A stretch of 30,000 nucleotides of DNA from Spirodela intermedia (taxonomy: Eukaryota > Streptophyta > Magnoliopsida > Alismatales > Araceae): positions 2,112,501 through 2,142,500 of the forward strand of contig LR746267.1 in assembly GCA_902729315.2 (NCBI GenBank). Reading direction: 5' to 3'. Under the pieces are notes generated by a model. It was not told the origin of the DNA. It did not search any database and saw nothing but the letters and a program-made list of their open reading frames with translations. Of this stretch, positions 11,926-21,737 are shown piece by piece. Position 1 is the first letter of the stretch. Each line of letters starts with the position of its first letter. A program made the position numbers and the translations under genes.

Positions 11926-12586
11926 ATGGGACATAGTCACTATGTCATTAGATATAACAGTCCCAAAAAACCTATAGTAACCCAATATTTCTACTTTCAT
12001 CACAATCAAAACATCCTTTTAATTTTCAAAATACTGTTACCAATAATATAATTGTAGCCATTCACAGCAAGGGTACCTAAGGAGCTCAAACTTTTTCTCC
12101 ATTCAAGTACATGTCTCACATTTGTCAAAGTTCTAATTATTTTCATCATTTCCATCTCAATAGTTATATATTATAAATTATTTCTCACAAAAATTTATTT
12201 CTAAATATTTTTATTTTCATCATTCCTATCTTGATAGTTCTGTCTTATGAATTATTTCTCGCCAAAACTTTATTTCCATCATTAATTTTGAATGTGTCAG
12301 ACCAATCTCAAAATGGACATGATAGGAATAACTTGAATTAAGAATTTAGGTTTCAAATTACTTAGAGCTTGAGGAGATTGAAAGAATATAACCTTGGGCT
12401 TCCAAATAAGATGCAACACTAGCTTCCATGGTTAGTTCTTTACCTTTTTATTTTTCCTTCAGTTTAGTCTAATATGACTTCTAATGACATTCCTTTTTAT
12501 GGTAGCAGCAAACGTCATTTCCTTTCAACTTTGATAGGAAATGATTTTTTTACCATCACTAGATTGTGAATGTCTTCTATCTTGAC

Positions 12587-13135
12587 TCACATTTTTAACA
12601 ACTTTAACACCTTTAACACCTTTAACATCATTGGATATTTTGCTAATTTAGCCTTTTCCATCTTTAAGATGTCTTTACGATATAAAATCATAGTCACCAA
12701 ATGATTATAGAACAAATGTATGGATCTAAGAAGAAGCATAGATTGATCTTCTTCGTTGAATTTAACTTTCACATTATGAAGTTCAGAGATAAATTTATTT
12801 AGAAAATTCATATATTCTAAGAAATTTATGCCCTTTCACTCATGTGTAAGTTATAAAGTTATTTCTACAAATATAGCTTGGCATAAAGGTCTTAGACATG
12901 TACAAAATTTCTAATTTCTTCCACAAATCAATGTTAATTTCTACATCAAAGGTCCTATATATAACTTCATCAGCTAGGAATAACTAACTACTTTTAAACC
13001 TAACTCATGTAAATCTTTATTACCTAATTTTTTATATTTTTTTCTATAATAAAAGAACTTTGTGCAATCCTTGTCACAGACTGAAAACAATCTTTCCATT
13101 AAATCTTGCAACTTTATTTTTTTTCATTGATATCA
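12587..13135 (-). pseudogene. Ty1-copia gag remnant
   Basis: Near the start, ARFNGKIVFSL followed by a stop corresponds to the F-x-G-x-N/D-F-x-x-W opening of copia gag, with the Trp codon turned into a stop. Next come WKKLEILYMSKT, matching the usual W-x-x-L-x-x-x-Y pattern, and NFLNKFISELHNVKVKFNEE, matching the gag UBN2 segment. A D/E-QSMLLLRSI block and LYRKDILKMEKAK complete it. Frames change between blocks and stops interrupt them, so no protein can be made. Confidence 0.85.
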
Positions 13136-13399
13136 TGAAAGGTAAATTTAGTAAGGAGTACTAGTTTGACTCTCACACCAAATATTATGACAAAAGCTCT
13201 GAAAATATCAAAGCCTAAGCAAACTCGAAGAAACTAGAAGTTGGATCACGAATATCAAATATATGATTATGCAGATGACCACAATATTAACATATCAATT
13301 GTCACAAGCATAATAGAGTAATGCCTTTTTACATTCCTGATAATAAGAATCATTTTCAAGGAAATCAACAACATAGTGCTTCAAATATTAACTGATAAT

Positions 13400-13697
13400 A
13401 GACTGTTTTGAATCACCTCAAACGTCAGACAGATAGGTGATAAACCATTTTGTGGTTCAGAGATAAAACTCCTGCATCCACAGCAAATACAATGAAGACC
13501 CAAAGAAAAATGAGGACAGAAAAAAGAACTATTCTCCACTCTTCTCCTTCAACCAGCTTGAAAACGAAATTCCACTTGAAACACCTATAAGAAAGAGGAG
13601 AAGGGCTTACTCCTTTCTTCCTTCTTCAAGCCCTAAAACATCCCTTGAAACAGCAGCCACCCTTCTCTGCAGAGTTTCTGGGTAGTCAATCAGAACA
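13400..13697 (-). repeat. Probable 5' LTR (single copy) of the copia remnant
   Basis: On the minus strand TGTGGATGCAGG..CTGAACCAC near 13490-13450 resembles the end region of many plant copia LTRs. A TTATAG promoter-like site lies about 100 nt before it. A PBS-like TTTTCAGAGCTTTTG lies near 13190-13205. A plausible LTR start is TGTTCTG at 13697, exactly where the GC-rich minisatellite stops. No second LTR was found, so the borders are inferred. Confidence 0.45.
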
Positions 13698-14560
13698 CTC
13701 CTCGCCGCCGGTGACCTCCTCGCTGTCGCCCTCGCCACTGGCCGCCACCTCAGGGTCTCTCTCGCCGCCGTCGGCCACCTCTCCGTAGTCTTCGTCGCCG
13801 CCGGCTACCTCATCCTTACCACCGTCAGTCACCTCACTGTCGCCCTGGCCGCCGCCGGCCACCTCACCTTGACCCTCGTCGCCGCCGGCAATCTTGCTGT
13901 TGCCCTCGCCGCTGATAGCCACCTCATTGTCACCCTCGCCGCCGCCGACCACCTCACTGTTGCCCTGGCGGCCACCTCAGTGTCGCCCTCGCCACCGCCG
14001 GCCACCTTATTGTTGCCCTCGCCGCTGGCGGCCACCTCAGTGTCGCCCTCGCCGCCGCCGGCCAACCTCGCTGTGGCCCTCGCCGCCGCCGGCCATCTCA
14101 TTGTTACCCTCGCTGCTGGCGGCCGCCTCAGTGTCGCTCTCGGCGCCGCCAGCCACCTCACTGTTGCCTTCGTCGCCGGCGGCCACCTCACCGTGGCCCT
14201 CGCCGCCGCCAGCAACCTCACTGTTGCCCTCGCCGCTGGCGGCCACCTCATTGTCGCCCCCGCCGCCGCCGGCCACCTCACTGTTGCCCTCGCTGCTGGC
14301 GGCCGCCTCAGTGTCTCTCTCGACGCCGCCGGCCACCTCATTGTTGCCCTCACTGCTGGCGGGCACCTCAGTGTTGCCCTCGCCGCCGCTCGCCACCTCT
14401 CCGCCGCCGGCAACCTCGCTGTATCCCTCGCCGCTGGCGGCCACCTCAGTGTTGCCCTCGCCGCCATCGGCCACCTCTCTGTCACCCTCGCCGCCGCCGG
14501 CAGTCTTGCCGCGTCCCTTGCGGCCGGCGGCCACTTCGCGGAGGCCCTCACTGCTGGCTG
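13698..14560 (-). repeat. 30-nt minisatellite coding for a Gly/Glu decapeptide
   Basis: About 28 diverged copies of a 30-nt GC-rich unit. On the minus strand in the metacaspase frame the unit reads A-G/A-G/S-G/S-E-G-N/D-x-E-V. Units alternate between AGGGEGxxEV and AASGEGxxEV, giving a 60-nt higher order, and a longer 180-nt period is visible (14111 against 14291). A 1-nt insertion near 14064 and a 7-nt deletion near 13966 shift the frame and restore it, so the last nine or so units read in frame again down to a TGA at 13686. Because the unit is a multiple of three and lacks stops, other frames on both strands are open too. Confidence 0.9.
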
Positions 14561-15170
14561 CCATCTCCCACTCACCGTCGCCACATGCGACCACCTTTGC
14601 GTCCCCCTCGCGGGCGGGGGCTATGCTCCCGTCGCTGGTGGCCCTACTCTCGCCAGTCTGCTTCTTGCTTTCTTCAGTGAGCGCCCCGCTGTGGAATGAG
14701 TCGGAGACGATCGTTATCTGATAGTCCTTTGGCGCCTTGTCGACGAAATCCCTGAAATCTTCATCTGAATGATAGAAAACACAGGATTATAATGATCGAT
14801 CAAGGGAAGAGGAAGGGGATGATGTTCTACCGGTGATGAGATTCATGTCACAGGACGATGCACTCGTCGTAGCCGTTGCCGTCGTCCTCGATGGTCTCTG
14901 TCGGTAGGCGAGTTCTATGGCCCCTGTAATGGAAGAAGAAGAAGTCCTGGGGCTCGGTGGAAGATTCTCAATGGCGCGGCGAATATTAGCTCCGGTCAGC
15001 GAGGGGAAGGTTTCCTCGGTGTCGATGAGAATGGTGATGTCCTCCGCGGAGAAGTCGAATTGCTCCACTAGGCAGCGGCGCATCCTCACCACGTCGTTGA
15101 CGCATCCTTTCAACTCCGTCTTCGTGCCAGGGTAGTTGCAGCCTACCAGCAACGCCTTCTTCCCCCCCAT
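14037..15170 (-). pseudogene. Catalytically dead, repeat-expanded type II metacaspase paralogue
   Basis: This is a diverged copy of the metacaspase at 21738-23525. Exon 1 (15170-14831; an ATG also lies just before at 15173) and exon 2 (14764-14037) keep GT-AG borders and phase, with an intron of only 66 nt. Joined, they are open for 355 residues. Residues 1-70 match well ([26 protein letters not shown]). Between about 71 and 106 a short deletion and a later 2-nt deletion put the copy in another frame, so the block with the catalytic His is absent from the product; in the original frame the DNA would read HYRGHR. CDMNLIT and DEDFRDFVDK are back in frame. The catalytic Cys is Phe137 (SDSFHSGA). 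After residue 180 the linker is a decapeptide array ending in a shifted GRRRRGRH tail. No p10 domain follows. It is a pseudogene, or a new non-protease protein if transcribed. Confidence 0.85.
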
Positions 15171-15385
15171 CATCTCCTCTCTCACCAGAACCTCGACGGC
15201 GGCGGCGATAGTGATGGAGATGCCGGCGGCGAGGTCGCAGGAGCATGTCGTCCACTTCCTCTTCCTGTGGAGGTCAGTATTATATGTATAGCCGTCATCC
15301 ATGGTTCCTCCTCTCGCTCCTCCCCTGCCCCCTTGTGGGGTCCATCTTCGTTCTTCGGGAGAGTAAAACCAGCCCCCGCTCACCC

Positions 15386-16085
15386 GTCTCCCCGAATTTC
15401 AGTCAACCACATGTTTCCAACGCTTCATTGAAAAAGTCAACGGGATGATGCCCACCTCATATCGTCTACCGATCAATCTAGTAGAAAACAAAATTCGGTC
15501 GAAATCTGAAAAATATGTTTCATCCTTCTGAAGATTAAAGCCAGCTACGTTCACCGACTCCCGGAGTTGACTTTACTAATTAAGTCAAGCACATGTTTCC
15601 AGCGTTTTATCTAAAAGTCAACAGATGATGCCTCGCATGGTCAATCTCGTTGGAAAAAAGAAAAGTCGCTCGAAAGATGAAGAGTTCGTTTCACCCTTTA
15701 GCAGACTTGAAACCAGCTCCGGTCATCGTCTCCCAGAGTTGACTTTACGTATCAGGTCAGCCACATGCTTCCAACGCTTCATCTTGAAGTCAACAGACAA
15801 TGCTTTGATCATGGGCGAAACATGTGACATTTTGCCCACCTCGCATGGTCCACCGATCGATCTCGTAGAAAAAAAGAAAATTTGGTCGAAATCTGAAGAA
15901 TTCGTTTTACCCTTTAGCAGACTTTACGTATCAAATCAGCCACATGCTTCCAGCGCTTCATCGAAGTTGTCAACAGATGAGACCTTGATCATGGGCAAAA
16001 CATCTTATCTTATTACCACCTCGCATCATCGGCCGATCGATCTCGTAGAAAAATGATTCGGGTCAAAATCTGAAGAACTCGTTTC
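15386..16085. repeat. W-box-rich tandem repeat in the degenerate spacer, four units
   Basis: Four units of about 172-178 nt start near 15386, 15557, 15729 and 15917. Each carries GAGTTGACTTT or a remnant, a CACATG-TTCCA-CGCTTCAT block, AAAGTCAACAGATGATG, a CCTCGCAT..CCGATCGATCTCGTAGAAAA block and AAATCTGAAGAATTCGTTT. TTGAC-type W-box cores, WRKY binding sites, lie at 15401, 15435, 15567, 15583, 15616, 15739 and 15788. The same unit occurs twice between the intact metacaspase and ELP4. Confidence 0.8.
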
Positions 16086-16251
16086 GCGGACTCGCCGCCA
16101 AATTCCCAGTTTTTCGTCAAAACTGAGGTGACGTAGGTCCGAGAATGGGAGGAACTAAAGGTTAGCACCTCTGCAGGGACAGAACCTAGACGGTGGACCA
16201 AGTCCAAGTGCAGCGGCGCCGCAGATAAGCGAGGCGATGCAGCCGCAGCCC

Positions 16252-16372
16252 ATGGCCGCCACCTCCGGCACCAGCTTCCGGCGAAGAAACGACTTCTCGG
16301 TGCTCTCGCTCGCTGGCGAAGTGCGGCCTCAACGCGGCTCTATACGTCTCCTCGGGCATCCCACCCTCGACA
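16252..16372 (+). pseudogene. ELP4 first-exon pseudogene
   Basis: From the start ATG the DNA aligns with exon 1 of ELP4 (24366-24519): ATGGCC, AGCTTCCGGCGAA, CAACGCGGCTCT, TACGTCTCCTC and ACCCTCGAC are shared. It has lost about 30 nt in the alanine-rich part, a further 2 nt and 1 nt in the second half, so the reading frame of the conserved SSGIPTLD block is shifted. The donor reads GACA|GTAG. Homology fades soon after the donor, and exons 2 onward are missing. The sequence before the ATG (about 16085-16251) also aligns with the ELP4 5' region at 24195-24365. Confidence 0.85.
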
Positions 16373-18875
16373 GTAGTTCATCTCGTCTCACGCTTCGTGT
16401 GTCCATGTCCAGTAGGCAAATGCGCATCCTCGTTACAGCGTTTGTTCATCTCCTAAGTTAAGTCCATCATTTTAGTTACCAGCTCAGAAGCAACGCCTTC
16501 TTGCTTCCCATTCCCTTCATATTCCTCTCCAACTGCTCCTAGGCTAAAAAAATACAAGCGACAGCTCATTGACCATCTGCTTAGTTCATATCCATAATTG
16601 GCATTAGATGGTGACCTCAATAACCGAACTTCTGATCACCTACCGAGAGGGACTGGATAAAAAATGACCGGTTTATCGTAGGCGGAGAGCGAGCTCTCTT
16701 TTGCCATTGACTACATGAGCTGCAGAAACGACAATGACTCTCGTTCTCAACACGGCCGACTGGAAGAGGTTCTAGTCGCACGAAATTCTGATCCTCCACA
16801 AAGATTTGCTTCCCGGGAACCCAAAAAAAATGAAAAAAAAGGCAAGGTTTGAGGCATTAGCAGAGGACCGTGCCAACTCATTATTGTGTGAGGGAGAAGA
16901 TAGATAGCTCTTCAGAATTCCCTTAATTCATGGGTGAGCACTTCACCGTATGTGAAACTCATTATTAAGGTTATAAGACTTTCATGTTCGACTAATTCAA
17001 ATTGCATAATCTTCTGTATTTTTCCACATGACTATTTGAAAACTCTTTTCTTCCTTTAGGGTTAACAAGCATGAGACTTTTAAGCAGCCACGTTTTGGGG
17101 CATCTTTAACACCTTTCCCTTATATCCTTTTATTATTTATTTGTTCTATGATTGTTTCTCTACCTAGATTGCTCTCTTAACCCGTAGAGAACATCTCTGA
17201 AGAAGGTTCTCATGACTTGAAGAGTTCTTATATAAATTATTCCATCCCTTCATATTCGATGTACGTATCTTGTTTGATTTACAAAGTAATTTGTGAGATA
17301 CGAAAATACTTTAACAAAATACTGATTAAGATAAACTATGATTTCCTTTAAACTAATATTAGAGCAGATGCTATCATTACAGTTGTGTTGTTTTGGCTAT
17401 TCAAAGACAAGCAGCCTTTGCAAATGCTATCAGTTTACTCCAATAAGGTGTTTATCGTTCTGTTCAAAACTTAATCAGTATAGGGTCTAAGTGAAGACTA
17501 AATTACATTTCTATGGAAAGACAACATTTTTGGCATGGGGTACTTTCCTACTCCAATTTAAAATGGAGAACATTATAAGTTATGGCCTCATAAAATGATA
17601 ACTTATAGTCAGTGGCTATATGTAGTAGCACACAAGAAATGGAGTGAAGGAGAAAACCTGCCAAAGTCTTGATACTCAATAATTAGTGAATGGTACTATG
17701 TATTTGGGGATTTAGCATCTATTTAAGCCAAGGTTGCTTGGAAACCTTGAAAACAGAATTTTAAGATATAAAAAAGTTGATTACTATGAAGTGACAAACT
17801 CTAAGATGAGATTTTAAGACTCTAAATGCCAAGTGTTGATAGTCTATCCATGGTTCCTCCAACAAGGTAGTAGAGAAAGTTCCTAGAAGTTCAACTTCCC
17901 AGTTAGATTATCTAGTGTATGTAAATTTAAGAGTCCAAAGATCTATCCACTTCTTTTATTGAGATAGCAGGTTCTTTCCAAGTGAATGAATATAAGATAG
18001 ATGGGCCATCAGCATCTAGATCAGTAGAAGATAATCTTTTTAATGTATTGCCTATAAGTCACAAGCACCAATGAAAAGTGATAAAATAAAAATAATGCAG
18101 ACAAACTTATAAAGCATTACATTCCAATGAAATGTAGATAGGAAGAAGTGGAGAAAGATTTGAAACAAATTCAAATCTTGACTTATATTAAAGAACAATT
18201 CAAGAGAGAAATAAGGTTATATGACTGTCAGTTCAACATTCAATGTTGTTATCGAAAAGAAATCAAATGAAAAAACTAATGTTGTAGAAAAAAAAAAAGT
18301 CAAAAGAGTCAAGAATTTTGTTTTTCTTGTATCAAAGTAAATGAAACAAGGAATGATGCATGATTATAAGAGAGTGGGTGCAGCAACCATATGATGCAAA
18401 CTTGGAAATCACTAAATGAAACTGAGGATAGAGAGGCTCACCATAAAATATTCAATATGTTAGCTCAGCAACTTGTGAATGAAATCTCAAGATAGAAATG
18501 ATTATTCTATTTGAGAGATCTAATACATTAGACATCCCATTACATATTGACAGATGCTAGAGTATCTTTGAATATGGGTACAAACTCTTGAGACATTGTA
18601 CATCTTTGAATATTCTTTGGGCTAACATAAGAGTTGATGCGCACTTATCATTGTGTTTAATGCCTATTATTTAATAATATTTATAATTAAGATATACTAA
18701 GATATTAGCATAGATGTGTCTCAAATCAAACTTAAGGAGATTGATTAATTCATCATGAAAAATTAATTTAGTTTATATATAGAATGATTATAATATTTTA
18801 TCACTTTTTAACAAAAAGAGTAAAATAGAAGTGAGAAATGAGAAGAATAAAGAAGGTAAAGAAGGGAAATAGGAA
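16373..18875. other. Intergenic sequence after the duplicated block
   Basis: Up to about 16850 GC is moderate and the sequence may still be part of an old gene neighbourhood; one minus frame (16617-16799) is open but unrecognised. From 16.9 kb the sequence is AT-rich with no open frames of note. I found no transposon protein, RNA gene or repeat structure. Confidence 0.4.
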
Positions 18876-18965
18876 AGGAGAGAGAGAGAGAGAAGAGAGA
18901 GCTCTCATGAAAGAAAGAGAAGAGATCTCTCACAAAAGAGAGAGAAAGAGAGAAAGAGAGGGAGG
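18876..18965. repeat. GA-rich simple repeat
   Basis: An imperfect (GA)n / AGAGAGAA tract of about 90 nt, interrupted by GCTCTCATGAAAGAAAG and TCTCTCACAAAA. The purine-rich character extends weakly to about 19030. Confidence 0.85.
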
Positions 18966-19879
18966 GAGAAAAATTTCATAAGAGACAAAAAGAGAAAGGT
19001 CTCACAACAAAGAGGAAGAGAGAAAATCAAAGGAATAATTAGGAGAGAGAAACAATGGTCAGCTCTTTTTACAATGATTTAGTTTTACACAACTTGAGTT
19101 GACTATGTTTATCAAACAAATGTGTGTTCATGAATTAACACACATGAATATAAAGTCAGCCGTAAATATCTCCACCTTATTTTAACACTTCAATGCTTAT
19201 TAATTAGCTTTTAATCTCACTGATTTCACATTCAAAATCAGAAAAATAATCATTATTTGTGGAACACCAATAATATGAATATTTCGAGATTGTATTACAA
19301 AAATAAATAGAAAATAAGTTTGACATGATCATAGCTTGATCTCAACAAGTTTTAAAAGATTTAGAAAAAGAAAGAAGATCAATCATCAAATTTTTACTAA
19401 GTTCTACTCATTTCTATCAGAATATGTACAAAATAGAAATAACTTGTCATTAAATATAAATAAATATTAAAAAAAAAAAAAATCGTTGTCTAAATTTAGT
19501 TTATCTCTTGAGTAATTGGAGACACTAGTGTGGCAGCTTGATTTCATCTAGATGTGTCACACCATGCCGAAAATCATAGAAGTATCATCTAGAAGCATTA
19601 TGTTGCTTATCGAAAAGATCTATCAAAAAAAGGATCAACTACGATGTCATCATTGTCTAGGGGGAGAAGGGAAGAGTTGACCACTTGTTGTAGGCCTTGA
19701 ATGTAGTCGAGAAAAGAAAAAATGAGCTTATCAATTGCAAAAGGCATTGATTGCATAAAAGGAGAAAAGAACGGATGCCATCTTCATGACTATTGTCGAG
19801 ATTTTAAAGATAGTCAATAATCTCTATTTTACTATACAATAATCAAGAACTATCTTTATATTCGTAATGTTTATACGTG
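18966..19879. other. AT-rich intergenic sequence
   Basis: No gene is supported. It includes a purine-rich extension of the GA repeat and an A-run near 19469-19481. Confidence 0.35.
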
Positions 19880-20170
19880 CAAGAACTTAAGTTTCTAGTA
19901 TTGTGGTGCTTTGACTACTATCAGATATGTTGTCTCTAGTCATGTGACGTGTTGAACGTCATGAGATTAACTAACCACAAACTACTAACAATCTAGAACT
20001 TAAGTTCCTAGTATGGTGGTGCTTCGTTCACTATCAGATCATCATTTCTTATCATATAGCATGCTAAGTGACATAAGATCTACAAACCACTAACAGAATA
20101 CTATATGTTTCGAGTATCATGACGATTTGTCTACCACTGGATCTACCTTATTTGGTCATGTGACTTGTTG
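19880..20170. repeat. Tandem repeat of about 105-113 nt, three units
   Basis: GAACTTAAGTTTCTAGTATT (19883) recurs as GAACTTAAGTTCCTAGTATG (19996), a spacing of 113 nt. A more diverged third unit starts near 20096 (ATGTTTCGAGTATCATGACG). Each unit continues with a CTACTATCAGAT-like block, a CATGTGAC-TGTTGA-like block and CCACAAACTACTAACA or its remnant. It ends about 55 nt before the snRNA-type promoter element at 20227. Confidence 0.75.
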
Positions 20171-20226
20171 AGCGCCGCTAGTTCAAACGACCTCAAACTG
20201 TTGTCCTAAAACAAACAAGAAGGTTT

Positions 20227-20270
20227 AGTCCCACATTGAAAGTGTTTCAACATTTGAGATGAATATATAT
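20227..20270 (+). promoter_or_regulatory. snRNA-type promoter-like pair: USE match and TATA box
   Basis: AGTCCCACATTG (20227-20238) matches the plant snRNA upstream sequence element RTCCCACATCG with one mismatch. ATATATAT follows at 20263-20270, leaving 24 nt between them. In plants that spacing is the Pol III class (as in U6), while Pol II snRNA genes have about ten nt more. Chance occurrence in AT-rich DNA or presence inside a dispersed repeat cannot be excluded. Confidence 0.4.
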
Positions 20271-20289
20271 CAAAGGTAGTACAAAATCC

Positions 20290-20561
20290 CTTCTCCTGAA
20301 AAAAATAATGTCTAGGACTATATTGGGAGAAGGCAATAAGTGGTCTGCCCTTATGCACACATGTATGTATGACACTCCTTGCTCCATGACCAATTGGCCC
20401 CTAGGATATGGTAGGAGAGTGATGCATACATGTGTGAAGTAAGTCATGTGCCACTTGAGCACAACTCATGGCTCCTTCTAGTCTAGGTGCACCCACTTGA
20501 GTGTAGTGCCCCTTAAGGTCAACTACCAAGTGCCAACTTGCCAATAGGTGGAGATTTTTTT
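20290..20561 (+). ncRNA. Candidate Pol III transcript with hairpin
   Basis: The start is inferred from the TATA box at 20263. About 265 nt follow without any TTTT, which is unusual in this AT-rich stretch, and end at a T7 tract (20555-20561), a possible Pol III terminator. CCTTCTCC (20289-20296) can pair with GGAGAAGG (20326-20333). AAGTGG (20338), CACACATGTATG (20356-20367) and CACTCCT (20373) can pair with CCACTT (20451), CATACATGTGTG (20425-20436) and AGGAGAGTG (20413), forming an imperfect foldback of about 119 nt. I recognise no known RNA family. It could also be a foldback transposon. Confidence 0.3.
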
Positions 20562-21737
20562 AATTTATTCTTATATTTTAAAAAATTAAAAATTATGTCG
20601 TCCTTTAACTTCATACTTCCAACTTAATAATATATTTTTGTATTTATTATGCAAGTTAACACACACAAATTAAAATAATAAACTACTTAAACATAAAAAA
20701 TCTAGCTTTAACAAGAGTCAACCAAAAAGATATTTACTTGATTGAATCTCTATAATTTTGAATTTCAACAATTAAACTTTTTGATTTTGTCAAAAGCCCT
20801 TTCGAGAGTAGTTAAAAAACACCTTAATGCCACATCAACTATCTAACTATGGTGAAAATCCACATCTATTTTTTAGTACAAGTACAGCTACACTAAAGAT
20901 GTCTTCAACATCTAAACACCCATTAAATCAGGGAAGTATATCCACTTAGCCTCAATACTTAGTTATAAGCATTCTATTCTTGTTATTGTGTGTGAAGATT
21001 ATAAGGAGAGTGATAGTAATAAATGAGAAAACCTAAGTTAATGCAGTTATGTCCAGTGGAAGGAGAAAACTTGTGAAATCTCTCATGTTAAGTGATTTAC
21101 TATCCATTTATATTTGGTGGTCGTGTGTTGATCCATGTTCTTAAAACCAACATGTATTGACATAGTTAGGACAAGTTAGGGAAAATTGATAAATACGAAT
21201 GAAAAGCACAATTTTGTTTCAATGAACTTATTTACACCCCCCCCCCCCCACCCACACCATATCTAGCATACCATAGGATCAACAAAATCTCCTTAGAGCC
21301 CTGTATTCATGCAATGCAGGGAGCCTTGTAATTTAGTATCTATGGGCCAACAAGGGCAAGATTTCCCAAGATAAGAAGATATTGACATTTCACATTCATG
21401 ATATCATGTCAATTCAATCAAAGTCCTTGAGGAGTTCAGGCTACAATGCCACGATAAAGAAAGGAAGATGGTTCTTGAAATAAAGAGAGGAAGATCTCAA
21501 TAGTACTTACAGTCTAGCTTCACAAATTAAATGGGAACTCATACATACCAAGGGAACAACACAGCTGCTGCAAGGGAACAGCTTTATTCCATCCGATCCC
21601 ATGGCGAAACCCTAGAAAATCCTTCATCAACGTCCCAGCCATGCTATGGAGACGCACTCACAGACAACTTTCATGGCGGCCTTCTTCTTCTTCATCTTCT
21701 TTCACCTTATTCTTCTTCTTCCCGGTCTTCGTCCTCT
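20562..21737. other. Intergenic sequence downstream of the metacaspase
   Basis: AT-rich up to about 21.5 kb, with a run of 13 C at 21237-21249. The last part before 21738 should hold the 3' UTR of the minus-strand metacaspase. The plus-strand open frames around 21531-21963 are antisense or extensions into it. Confidence 0.45.

Larger units (their letters stand above)
11555..13697 (-). mobile_element. Decayed Ty1-copia retrotransposon
   Basis: Read on the minus strand the order is LTR-like sequence, gag, GAG-pre-integrase, integrase core, as in Ty1-copia. All coding parts carry stops and frameshifts. The integrase C-terminal part, reverse transcriptase and RNase H were not recognised, and no second LTR was found, so the element is truncated at its 3' side. 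It ends directly beside the decapeptide minisatellite of the degenerate metacaspase. Confidence 0.8.

Noticed and set aside
13869-14721. Long plus-strand open frames (about 275 codons) through the minisatellite, reading LAAGGHLTVA-type decads that look like a repeat protein
   Set aside because: They begin at non-ATG codons and exist because the 30-nt unit has no stops in most frames. The minus frame continues real metacaspase sequence, so the plus frames are antisense shadows.
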